Assembly (NCBI GenBank): GCA_030248215.1
Contig: JASANG010001601.1
Location: forward strand, 1-64,000
DNA length: 64,000 nt
DNA from: Enoplolaimus lenunculus
Lineage: Eukaryota > Nematoda > Enoplea > Enoplida > Thoracostomopsidae
Direction of reading: 5' to 3'
Under the pieces are notes generated by a model. That model saw only the letters and a list, made by a program, of their open reading frames with translations. It had not been told where the DNA came from and did not search any database. Below are positions 1-11,775 of this stretch, in pieces. Made by a program: the position numbers and the translations under genes. Each line of letters starts with the position of its first letter. Positions within the stretch are counted from its first letter, which is position 1.

Positions 1-684
1 TATTAAGAAGCAATAGCTGCCAAAATCATGTTAATTATTAATTTTTCTGAAACATATTGCGGACAGCAAATCTATTTCTAACATTGAAGTTTTTGACAGG
101 ACTTGTTAGAAATTTTCAGAAATTCCTTAGGGTCGCAGAGACATGGCTGAGGTATACCGCTCTTTGATTTTGCAAGTTAACCGATGTTGCCAGAATACGG
201 TGCGATTTGTGAGCTTCAATAGTCGTGACTATGCAGTGAAACAGATAAATAACTCGGGTGGGAAATGCGCATTTATATAATTTGTCACTAAGGTAAAAAA
301 TCGAGTAAACTCAAAAGTCACTTATAAGTGGAGCCTTTTTAAAGCATCAATTGCGATTCGTTTTGTGACGTCTGTTCAAGAAAGTATCTAACAAAATTGG
401 TCATCAAAACTCTAACAGCCATTATGTCGCCACACAATGCTCTTATGAAATTCAATTAAGTATCGTAATACAAAGCCATAGGTAAATTCAATACGTTTTG
501 TAAAGACTTCAATATCTATTCATGGATTCCAAGCTACATCTGTCTACATTTCAGAAATAATTTCGCTTTGCATTCAAGAAAAGCATCTGTTTCTTACAAA
601 AATATTACAGAAATTTTGCTGTCCGCAATATGTTTCAGAAAAATTAATAATTAACATGATTTTGGCAGCTATTGCTTCTTAATA
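1..684. mobile_element. TIR element, non-coding, 69-bp perfect terminal inverted repeats
   Basis: Bases 1-69 and 616-684 are exact reverse complements of each other (the outer end begins TATTAAGAAGCAATAGC). The 546 bp between them contain no ORF of note, so this is a non-autonomous DNA transposon. Both outer ends read TA then TTAAGAAG, so the target duplication could be TA or TTAA. The left flank lies outside the window, so the insertion site cannot be checked. The perfect arms suggest recent activity. Confidence 0.8.
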
Positions 685-830
685 CTTTTCCAGGTTACAT
701 CAAGCGAATGTGCTGATCTAGTTTACCATACTTTTAATAGGAATATGAAACATATCCCCTTTTTGCTCAAGTGCTGAGCATTTTTTCTAGTTTCAACCGC
801 TTTACCAAGCTGCTGCATTAATCCATTGGG

Positions 831-2872
831 GTGACATCGTCCGTTGCGGTGAAGCTAACCGTTTGTGTGAAACCAACAATTGGGCTGAAACCGACCGTTG
901 AGGTGAAACCAGCCGTTAGGGTGAAACTAACCTCTGGGGCAAAATTAACCGCTGGGGTGAAACGATCCCCTGGGGTGAAACGAACCGTTGGGCAAAACCA
1001 ACCGTTGGGGTGAAACCAACCGTTGGGGTGAAACCAACCGTTGCGGTGAAACCAACCGTTGGAGTGAAATCAACCGTTGGGATGAAATCGACCGTTGGGG
1101 TGAAACCAACCGTTGAGGTAAAACCAACCGTTGGGGTGAAACTAACCGTTGGGGTGAAATCAACCGTTGGGGTTAAATCAACCGTTGGGGTGTAATCAAC
1201 CGTTGTGTGAAATCAACCGTTGGGCTGAAACCAACCGTTGGGTTGAAACCAACCGTTAGGGTGAAATCAACCGTTGTGTGAAATCAACCGTTGGGCTGAA
1301 ACCGACCGTTGGGATGAAACCGACCGTTGGGGTGAAACCAATGGTTAGGGTGAAACCAATCGTTGGGGTGAAACCAATCGTTGGGGTGAAACCAACCGTT
1401 GGAGTGAAACCAACCGTTGAGGTGAAACCAACCGTTGGGGTGAAAACGACCGTTGGGGTGAAACCAACCATTTGGGTAAAACCAACCGTTAGGATGAAAC
1501 CAATCGTTGGGGTGAACCGATCGTTGGAGTGAAACCAACCGTTGGGGTGAAGCCCACCGTTGGAGTAAAACCAACCGTTGGTGTGAAACCAACCGTTGAG
1601 GTGAATCCAACCGTTGGGGTGAAACCAACCGTTGGGGTGAAACCAACCGTTGGGGTGAAACCAACCGTTGGTGCAAAACCAACCGTTGGGGCAAAACCAA
1701 CCGTTGGGGCAAAACCAACCGTTGGGGTGAAACCAACCGTTGGGGTGAAACCAACCGTTGGGGTGAAACCGACTGTTGAAGTGAAAACAACCGTTGGGGT
1801 GAAACCGACTGTTGGGGTGAAACCAACCGTTGGGGTGAAACCAACCGTTGGGCTGGAACCGACTGTTGGGGTGAAACCAACCGTTGGGGCAAAACCAACC
1901 GTTGGGGCAAAACCAACCGTTGGGGCAAAACCAACCGTTGGGGTGAAACCAACCGTTGGGGTGAAACCAACCATTGGGGTGAAACCAACCGTTGGGGTGA
2001 AACCAACCGTTGGGGTGAAACCAACCGTTGGGGTGAAACCAACCGTTGGGGTGAAACCAACCGTTGGGGTGAAACCAACCGTTGGGGTGAAACCAACCGT
2101 TGGGGTGAAACCAACCGTTGGGGTAAAACCAACCGTTGGGGTGGAACCGACTGTTGGGGTGAAACCAACCGTTGGGGTAAAACCAACCGTTGGGGTGGAA
2201 CCGACTGTTGGGGTGAAACCAACCGTTGGGGTGAAACCAACCGTTGGGGCAAAACCAACCGTTGGGGCAAAACCAACCGTTGGGGTGAAACCAATCGTTG
2301 GGGTGAACCGATCGTTGGAGTGAAACCAACCGTTGGGGTGAAGCCCACCGTTGGAGTAAAACCAACCGTTGGTGTGAAACCAGTTGGGGTAAAACCAACC
2401 ATTGGTGTGGAACCGACTGTTGGGGTGAAACCAACCGTTGGGGTGAAACCAACCGTTGGGGCAAAACCAACCGTTGGGGTGAAACCAACCGTTGGGGTGA
2501 AACCAACCGTTGGGGTGAAACCAACCGTTGGGGTGAAACCGACTGTTGGGGTGAAACCAACCGTTGGGGCAAAACCAACCGTTGGGGTGAAACCAGCCGT
2601 TGGGGTGAAACCAACCGTTGGGGTGGAACCGACTGTTGGGGTGAAACCAACCGTTGGGGTAAAACCAACCGTTGGGGTGGAACCGACTGTTGGTGTGAAA
2701 CCAACCGTTGGGATGAAACCAACCGTTGGGGCAAAACCAACCGTTGGGGTGAAACCAACCGTTGGGGCAAAACCAACCGTTGGGGTGAAACCAACCGTTG
2801 GGGTGAAACCAACCGTTGGGGTGAAACCGACTGTTGGGGTGAAACCAACCGTTGGGGTGAAACCAACCGTAA
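831..2872. repeat. 18-bp minisatellite array, about 113 units
   Basis: The consensus unit is GTTGGGGTGAAACCAACC. Variants recur in blocks, for example GGGGCAAAACC, GGGGTGGAACCGACT and GGAGTAAAACC. The left part (831-1530) is more diverged than the right part. A 17-bp unit (GTTGGGGTGAACCGATC) occurs near 1509 and again near 2300 within an identical run of several variant units about 791 bp apart, so a block of about 44 units was duplicated. The period is a multiple of three and the unit contains no stop, so long ORFs appear on both strands (a KPTVGV hexapeptide on +, repetitive ORFs on -). Nothing supports translation. Confidence 0.95.
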
Positions 2873-2875
2873 GCT

Positions 2876-5026
2876 GTATAAAGTGGTGAAAGTTATAATC
2901 GTAAAATTACATAGCTAACGTGTAAAAAGTGTTGAACCAAAAGGAAAAATTTCGTGCACTTTCTGTAAGGAGTTTTTGACCGTAACTATTGAAGACCACA
3001 GTGGTTTGCAAAATCCTTTGGTACAAATATTCCCTACGTACCAGGATACCAGTGTACAAAATTTAAACGATACAGGTATGATATCACTTGAGCACCAACA
3101 TGCGAACTAAACTGAAAATACGCGCTTGAGATGCGCGAATCATATATATGAACACTATCGTGTCCATATGATAAAGTTTATAGCGGTCTTATAAAGAAAT
3201 TAATAACAGAATCTGGTAAGTCACTGTCGTAGGGTAGCGCTTAACTGTTTTACACCCCATTATGTGGCATCCGGCCCGTGTTTAAGCACCAATTTAAACT
3301 GAAACTACCGTATCTTCAGATTGATACGGATTAGATCAAAAACTAAACCGATTTTGAAAAATACTAATACAGAACATAGCTTTTATATATCAAATTACAA
3401 ACTAAATGCAATCGCTTTATCAGCAAACTACCGTGCATTTGTGCGACAAGAAGCATGCCAAAATTATGCGATATGGAAATTTGGCCAGATTTTGTTTGAA
3501 CATATGTTAGCAGCAGCATGGCGTACGTATGTACGTCACTACTCAGCTTGGCAATAACGTACGTAACACCAGATTATGAGGTTGAAAATTTTAATATCGC
3601 ACAATTATTGATGACTGACCTTATTTGATCCCAGCACACAGGGGGAAGCACGCATACGCATACATATACCGTTATTATAATTGCTGTTACTTTACTCAAA
3701 CCCCATTTGCCAGTATGACAGCTCACGCTTAAGTGCACACACAACGCCATGCAACGGTAGCGGTAGCTTACATCATCGTTATTCTAATGCAGTCTGTTCG
3801 ACTGTTATAGATTTTGATTGAAAACAGTACAATTCGGTTTTCGGCTTGTATGCGTAATATATCTAAGCTCATACTCTCAATAGTAATAAGCTTTCAAACT
3901 GACGAATCCAATCCAATTGCGGATCTAAAAATTGGGACAGAAATGTGAGAAATCAAACGTTAACAAAAGTGCTCAATTTGAAACATCAACATTCGCTAGT
4001 TCCCAGAATACAAGATCTATCACCAACTGGTGATAGCTGCTACTACTACACACAGTTAAAAATACGTGCCCTAGTGTTAAAAATATACTGCAAATAATTG
4101 AAATCATAAAAACCAAACAATTCTACATTTATATACATAAACCGACTACTCTACCGAATAAAAATGACTAGCAAACAAGTAAGTCCAGCACGTTCAGGCA
4201 CGATAATGATATCCGACTCGTACATCACACTGATACCATTTGCTTTAACACATCTTTCTGAATGACTCCATTCCCAAACGCAGAATAAAATCAAACGTTA
4301 TTAAGAAATAGTTCATCAAGCCGACAATCATTTTAAACCCAAATTTAAACTTTCAAACCTGCACAATCGTTAGCTACCTGGCACCACCGTGCACTAGGCA
4401 GGCTTGTTTTGTCTAACGCGTCCACATACATAGACACTCAGAATGACCACTAATGAGTCGGCTGGGGCGTAGACAAAATTTGTGAAACAGGGGGTACATT
4501 TACATTCTGTAAAAATTCGGAATTGCCGCCGCATGACTTACCAACTAAAACGTACGTTCCTAAAATCTTGTGGACATTATTTAGAAAAATGTGTTGACCT
4601 CTAAACCCTGTACCACCCTGACCACGAATAACCAATGCGGTTGGAGACAACATTTCTAAACTGTTTGCTACTCAATATTACTTAAGAGTATGGAGCAGAC
4701 ATTACAGACAGACAGCCAGTCAATCAGTCAGACAACTGGTAAACACACCGTTTAGACTAAACTATAGCATATCGTTTAGACTAAAGTACTACAGTTGGTT
4801 GCTGTCTACCTGTCTAATCACAAGCCCTGCGCAGTAACATTGATCATCATATGAGCTTCTGTTAAATTCAATTTAAAATGCTTTGTATTACATGCCACAA
4901 TGGCATTTCGCAGTTAAACTTGTTAAAATTAGATTGGATTACTACCTATAACTTGTCGCCAAGATTCGCAAACACTTCAGAAACTGTTTATTGTTCGTCA
5001 ATAAAATATGTTTCAGCCAACCTAGC
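2876..5026. other. Intergenic, no gene seen
   Basis: AT-rich sequence with only short chance ORFs. The piece around 3885-4060 resembles, in reverse orientation, the 205-bp repeat found in two NETO introns (44,460 and 52,003), including the string ATCACCAACTGGTGATAG. Confidence 0.5.
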
Positions 5027-5410
5027 AGGGATGTGCGGTCTCGGTAAAAAAACCAAGACAGAGACCGAGACCCGACAAACGAGACCGAGACCCGACAACC
5101 GAGACTGGTCAAGACAAGTCTCGGTCTCGGTTAATTTTTGATCATTACCGAAAAAAAATTGAATTCTTAAAGTAAATTAGTTTAATTCTTTTTTGAAGGT
5201 TTTTTGCGGTTTTCAAAGTTTTTGTGATTTTCTTAATATCTATCTACTCGTAAATATTGTGTAACCATAAAAATTCACAGATTCACAGCGAAATTTTATT
5301 CAGCAGACATCACTTATTCATCAATACAGCCATACTGAAATTCAAGTTTGCACCAGGGTTCGACTTCCGATCTCGGTTCCAAACCACCGAGACTCAAAAA
5401 ACCGAGACCG
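5027..5410. mobile_element. Copy or left end of a CTCGG-rich MITE
   Basis: It begins CAGGGATGTGCGGTCTCGG, followed by many short GAGACCGAGAC/GTCTCGGTC words in both orientations and then AATTTTTGATCATTACCG. It ends near a second cluster (GATCTCGGTTCC ... CCGAGACC) at 5366-5410. The CAGGG-type start suggests a hAT-like origin. Related pieces are at 7425-7515, 21,270-21,300 and 33,770-34,075. Confidence 0.55.
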
Positions 5411-7195
5411 AACTTACAAATTCAAATTCAAATTCAATTCAAAACAGCGCAACCCAACTCACGTTTCCTCGGCAACAATCACACGCAATTCAACTTCAAA
5501 CTCGAACACGCTGTATAAACTAAAAATCACTATTTGTCATAATTGAATTTTGCCAAAAATTACTTACTTAACAATCTCTCCGCGCGCGTGCTGGCCTGGC
5601 TGACTATCACAAGTTGGCACTAATTTTTTTCAAAAACTCCATTCTCTGCTCCCTGTACGCCCGTATCAGTCGGAAAACTAAACGATGAAAAAAATTTTGA
5701 AAATTAAAATTAAGTACAATACTCAGACGCATACACATGTAAATTTGTATACTTCGGTTTGACGGAAAACTGCGTTTGAAAAAACTCGAATACGCCGATG
5801 CGGCGGCGGCGGCGGCCGTGACAGCTTCCAAACTTGCTCAAAATTTAAAAAACGTAAAATGGATCAGACCCACGGGACAACATAACCGAACGAAACGGCA
5901 CACACGTAAATTCTCAAGCTACAAAATATATAGCTGATTAAATTCAATCAAATGTTTTATGTCATACAAATACCACGCCTTCGTTTCGAAAGTTTCAATA
6001 CTGCATGCTGGTTCAGATGGCGTTAAAGTAACCATCATTCGGCGCAGATTCGTAAACATCATCGAAAGGTAAATAAATAATTGTTGAAATTTTTTAAGAG
6101 AAATTTTTCGGTCTTGAAATTTATGAAGAGAAAGTTTTCGGTCTCAGAGCGGTACACAGAACGCTAAAAGTCGAATTTTTAAAGAAAAATTCAAATCTGA
6201 GTGTGTAGTAATCAGGGGACAGTGGCAGATCTACAATTTTCCGGGTGTACGGGGGAAGTACACCTATGTTTCGAAATTTTACACTTTCAAAAGCGTGATT
6301 TAACAAATTTATCTACGAATTACAAAGGTGCAAAACTTTTGAGCTCGTGTGTGATATGTTTCTAGCAATTCTTCCGCTGCGTATTATTTTAGTCCACAAA
6401 GCAGTTTGTGAGCGGACTTAAGTTCACAAGCATATTCAAAATGTTTTAAAAGTGACAAATTTTGATGAAAGGCCTGTTAAGCGGGATGGATGGGATAACG
6501 GAAAATATGTTAGACTGAAACTATACCGTCATATGATCCAATAATGTATCTAAACATAAACAAACGTACACCGATAAAACTTCCCCACATCGGCTAAGTT
6601 TTTCAATTTGAAATACGAACCCCGCTCTGTACACAATAAACAACGTTTTCACGTTACACCTGTGACCACTGCTCAAGCTGGCTGGCCGCTTATATTTTAT
6701 AAGCGCCGCTGTGTAAACCTGACAACAATTCATTAAATTTACACAAAAAATATTTCGCTCGTTACAGCTAATGTATACACTATACGAATTGACACTATAA
6801 CGTACATATTTGAAATTTGAATTATATATTTATACGTTAACTGTATTTGAAAACAAAATAATGTAAAACCTAACGATAACGGAGACAGTTTGAACTTGGG
6901 TTGTGCTGGACAGCAAATAGGTTTACAAATTATCGGAACTATTGCTACGTTACACTTAGGGTACGACCGGATATCCGGCTCCGGTTTAATATCCGGCAAA
7001 AACAAACAGATTCGATCCGGCTCTAGTATAAATATAACATAACGACAGTTCTGGACAGCACAAACAAAGTGACTGAGCTTTTTAGAGTTGATCAGCAAGT
7101 AGTTTTCATCATTGGCACTGACGGTCGCATAAAATCCGCTTACGTTCAGTCTCATAGGTGTGCAACGTCTGTTACAATTGAAGTTGGAGATACGT
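5411..7195. other. Intergenic, no gene seen
   Basis: No supported coding sequence. A (CGG)n-like stretch lies at about 5798-5815. A relic of the CCGGATATCCGG transposon family lies at 6960-7030. Confidence 0.45.
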
Positions 7196-7198
7196 TTT

Positions 7199-7390
7199 AA
7201 ACTGCAATTCTGAGCAGATAAAAATATTTTAAACTGCAATTCTGAGCAGATAAAAATATTTTAAACTGCAATTCTGAGCAGATAAAAATATTTTAAACTG
7301 CAATTCTGAGCAGATAAAAATATTTTAAACTGCAATTCTGAGCAGATAAAAATATTTTAAACTGCAATTCTGAGCAGATAAAAATATTTT
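7199..7390. repeat. 32-bp tandem repeat, 6 near-identical copies
   Basis: Each unit starts AAACTGCAATTCTGAGCAG and ends with an A/T-rich tail. Starts are at 7199, 7231, 7263, 7295, 7327 and 7359. The copies appear identical, which implies recent expansion or strong homogenisation. Confidence 0.95.
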
Positions 7391-7424
7391 CAAACTTTTG
7401 TTAGAAAAATCCTTTTATTTTCGG

Positions 7425-7515
7425 CGACGGTTAAAAATTGACCGAGACCAAAAGTCTCGGTCTCGATAGGTTCGGTCTCGGTCTCGCGTTTTTGATCAAG
7501 ACCGCCCATCCCAGG
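7425..7515. mobile_element. CTCGG-rich MITE end, opposite orientation to 5027
   Basis: The sequence contains GACCGAGACC, GGTCTCGGTCTCG and TTTTTGATCAAGACCG and ends GACCGCCCATCCC, which is the inverse of the CAGGGATG(T/G)GCGGTC start at 5027. It is either the far end of one 2.5-kb element spanning 5027-7512 or a separate copy. Confidence 0.45.
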
Positions 7516-8182
7516 CCAACAGACACCCTGACCCTAAATCAACATTATATTAATATTTGTCGATACAAATTATCCGTACAGTCACAAAATTTCTATTTTC
7601 CGATTCTGATTCAAGCATAATTCAGTTCCTCTTTGCACACTGAAATTAGAATTTCAAATTTCCGATGCCGATTGAATGTGCAAGCGAAATCAGAAATCGT
7701 TTCGATCGGAATTTTAATCGAAATCGGAGTTTGTTTGAAAACGATACTCTTACAAAATGGCCTCGCCACGTGCGCATGCGCTAAACGAGAGCGGAAGCAC
7801 ATTGAATTTCACCAATAAAAATAGCGTTATAGAAACAAACACGTCTGCCCCGTATAACGAAAGATAAGACACAACTTTTGAATTATTTTTGAAAACTTTA
7901 TCTCAGTTTTCATATCGCTAACGGAATTTTGTTTAAAATTTGTCCAACGTTTTTATCAATCGATATACGTATATGAACAGCATGCGTTGGGCATATTGAA
8001 TTTAAATTAATAAAAGTCGTATGTTCGAATACGTATGTTACTATCGACCTTGATAACGCTGTTCAGGAGCGTGTTTTCATTTTCGAATTTTCAACTGTAT
8101 AAAAATCGCATTCGAATGGTTTAAATCAATAAAAGTTTATAACAAATGTAATACCATTATTATATCATTTCATAAAAACTTT
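7516..8182. other. Intergenic, no gene seen
   Basis: Short AT-rich spacer. A GATTCCGATTGCACC-like relic lies around 7600-7700. No coding signal. Confidence 0.4.
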
Positions 8183-8325
8183 GGCCCATGTTACTTTAAG
8201 GGGCGTCCAGGTATTTGGTGGGTCTATAACACAGTGTTTAGAGTCTAGGTTACGTTTGTTTTGCTTAGGCTTGGGCTTAGGAATACGCTTAATCCACTGT
8301 TACGCCCCTTAAAGTAACATTGGCC
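8183..8325. mobile_element. Compact MITE with TTAGGC-like core
   Basis: The ends read GGCCCATGTTACTTTAAGGG and CCCTTAAAGTAACATTGGCC, an almost perfect inverted repeat of about 24 bp. The core carries GCTTAGGCTTGGGCTTAGG on the + strand. At 143 bp it is one of the best-delimited members of the TTAGGC-core family and defines its ends. Confidence 0.8.
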
Positions 8326-10997
8326 AAAACCTTGGAGAACGAAAGCGAAGCAAATGAAAATCGGCTGACCCATATATAGCCCTACACTGGGTAACGCGAG
8401 GGAGCCGTGCCCCCGAAAAATTATCACGTACGCTCGTACTTTTCAATCAATTTGTACCCAAAAACTGCTCAAATCAGGTTTTTCTACGTTTTCTCACACC
8501 GTTGAGCAATATTCAAGGTCGTTCACAAATTTAGTAGAACTTTGTAATGTCTATTTGTTAAAATTTTTTAACTATTATCTGGCTAAATCACTGCAAAGTC
8601 ATAAACTGAAACTAAAACACAAGCGACACAATAATATTCAACATAAACAAAGCACAAAGCAAATCTAATGAAAAAGTTTTTATTCCGATTCAAGACATAA
8701 TATATTGACAATTGGAATCGAACTGGTTTAGGATGTGGATGACAATTCTAACTGGATCCGGAATTCTGGACGCACCTTGCCACCGGAGGTGCGACCGGAT
8801 ACTAACGCACACGGACAAGTATGTCGCCATATCTTGTCAGTACAATCACAGTTCACTCACGCTACTGCAAATTACTGTTTCCAAAACCAAAAGACCCACA
8901 ATCCAAAATCAATAACAGCCAGCTTACCTAACTTTTTCATTCGTAAATCAATCTACGGATCAATTCATGTGTACTGCGCAACTGCATCGCCCGTAGAATA
9001 CCCGCTGTTCGCTTCGAGCAAACTAGTCACCCCCGACCTCACAGCAAAACCGTAAAGTTTACAAACAAATCCTAAGGGCTTACCGTACGCGACGATAAGC
9101 ACTGTTCGACAGTTGCCGCTCGCGCGCTATCCCCAACCTCAACTTTACGTAGTAGTAGTAGTAGTAGTAGTAGTAAATTCCCAAAAATCATCTCCGCACT
9201 CCGTCCAGTTTTAAACTTCAACTCCCAATTTCCCTTTTTACCCAAAGGTAATTAAAATAGCGTTGCTCCTCAAAGTTTGAAGCCAAAAATATCAAGGGGT
9301 TGCCACAAATCTGGACCGATGATATATGCACCTTACAATGTAACATCCAATCCAGAAAATTACCAATTACGGGCCACGAAATATCCAATTCATACAGATA
9401 CGCAAAAATAAAGTATACATTCGCAAACACACATATCTCGCTTATTTCACACTGACACTCTCCCTTGGAACTTTTCTGATGACTTCATAGTAAAAACTAA
9501 AACTACTCAAATTTACAAGCGGATCATAACGGCGGATCACAACGGGGACATTTCGCCTAAGACCACTCCTTCAACTGGAATCAAAAAATAAGATTTTGTA
9601 TTAAGGTTTCGCACTACGCTGTCGTTTGGCTTCTCGCTCTCAAGCTTTTTCGCAAATATATCTCGCACGTTTGCTCCGTATCAGAAATTTCGGGATCCGC
9701 CACTGTACCAAGTGTTTAAAATTGATGACATTCGTAAAGTTATTTTAAATATATAACTATATATACATTAAGGAATATGTATTGAAAACATTGAAAACTA
9801 ACCGATGCAAGTCATTGCACACGTTTTTCAATGTTGCAGCCATGTGCACTGCAGGAGGATGTTCAAAAAATACCATAGGGACGCAAAATTTAACTTTCTT
9901 GACCATGGTATCGAACGGTAAATGTTAAATCGGACCGTTTAACTTTTATAAAAGTAATTAACAATACGCAATATATCCACATTTTTAGAGGGGCATATGC
10001 AAGAGTGGAAGGACATTATGCATCCTTCCCAAATTCTGGTGACTCGAAAAAGGCACTTTTTTGAAGTTAAGAAGGACCTGCAGAGTTAAATAAAATTTTT
10101 TCGCTCACTACGTTCGATTGGCTTGCAAACCACTGATCCCTTCCTGAAATGAAGTCCTGGCTTCACCTAATTTTGTATCACAGACCTTAACAAATTATTT
10201 GTATTTAACGTTTTGAAGTTTCAACATTTCTAATTTAATTAAACTTTGTGAAAAAGTAGCATTAATACCCTGAAACAAGCATTCACTCAAAAAATGGCTA
10301 AATGATTCAAGATTATCGGGAATTGTTGTAGATCCCACATTAATAAATAAGCCGTACAAAAGTCATCAGGATAATTTATTTAGCAGGCATTGTTCGTTTG
10401 GTTAGTTCTATTTTATTAAGACAAACGTGACGCATTCTCCATTTTAGAATTTCACAGATATGAGAACTTAACTATGTGAACAAATCTTCGATTCCAATTT
10501 TCGGGAGCCACTAATGCAATCTGGCACAATTTTTAATAACAACATTAAACCCCGAGATCGTGAAATTTAGGTTGAGTTGAGATGATAGTAAGAAATACCT
10601 ACGTATAATTATTACAAATGTTTAAGTATATATATAGATCGCCACCTTGAGTGACCATTTCTTTCAAACCTGAATCAAGTGCTAATATACACTGACGAGC
10701 GACTAACGTATGTTTGCCTTCATAACCAGGTGTTCACACTTTTATCTGATTGTATAATATATCGTCTAAACCGTCTATTCGGCGCCTAACCCATAATGAG
10801 TAGTTTTCGTTTATAAATGCATAACACAGATATTTAGCTGTTATACTGATAACACAACTACCCTTGCCTAACCGTTCTCGAGTATTATTTACTCATGCTT
10901 ACTTTAAAATGATGTTACTCATGAACAAATGTAATATACATACACTTTTGACCTCAAAAATAATCATGCTTTCAATTTAAGGTCATACTGTACTGTG
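8326..10997. other. Intergenic, no gene seen
   Basis: No supported coding sequence. It includes a (GTA)9 microsatellite at 9149-9175 and a relic ending GGGATCCGCCACTG near 9693, which belongs to a GTGGCGGATCC repeat family also seen at 39,708, 59,610 and 61,508. Confidence 0.45.
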
Positions 10998-11775
10998 ACG
11001 CCGGCAAAGTGGCAGCAAAGTTCGGATTCGGCAAAAAATGGTGGTTTGGATTCGGTTGTGAAAAAGCCGAATCCAATAACGTTTTTCATAAGACTGCACC
11101 GAATTCAAATGTGACCCTTGTATTTTGCCAATTTTCAATAAATATATCGATAGCGAAAAACATCACATTTTATTTTGCGTGATATATAGGTAATTAAATC
11201 GTTATTCGGTGATGCAATAAATATACTTGCAATTTTTGTCCCAGTTTCTGTGAAGAAGTATATGCCGGTTCCCTGCGAAATATAGATCCTGTTGGAACGT
11301 TGCAAAACACCAACCCACGCAGAACACTGTTTTTTCGATTTTCAAAACTAATAACATGCATTATTCCAGCAAATCTACATTTTCACAAACTATTATTTCG
11401 TGCCCGACCTCAGATCTGAGATTTGTGACCTAAAACAATAAGTATTGTTTTATATAACAAGTTATTTAAATTTTTATCCAAACTTTTGTTGCCACCATGG
11501 TTCGGCAATATATATATGCTTACATTTTTATAACAGTAAAACCCTTAATAACTTGTTATCTTAAATCAATATTTTTTGTTTCATGCCACAAATCTCAGAA
11601 CTCAGGTCGGGCATGAAAAAGTGTTATTAGTGTTGTATGTCGAAAAGCAATGTTCTAATTCAGCTGATATTTTGAAAGAAAACAGATTATAGATACATTA
11701 GGAATTTGCAAAATGCAATGTTCGGATTCGGCCAATTCGCGAATTTGATGCCATCATTGGCGCCGGCATGATGGT
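10998..11775. mobile_element. Old MITE of the TTCGGATTCGGC family, with an internal inverted repeat
   Basis: The left end carries GGCAGCAAAGTTCGGATTCGG and GGTTGTGAAAAAGCCGAATCC. The right end carries TTCGGATTCGGCCAATTCG and GATGCCATC. Related copies are at 21,823, 26,228 and 29,872. Inside, 11,397-11,618 forms its own inverted repeat (CGTGCCCGACCTCAG against CTCAGGTCGGGCATG), which the other copies have in only one arm. Confidence 0.6.

Noticed and set aside
1256-2889. Long repetitive ORFs on both strands (up to 536 codons) in the 18-bp array
   Set aside because: The unit length is divisible by three and has no stop, so open frames follow automatically in several frames. No start context, splice site or domain was found, and frames switch at the 17-bp units.
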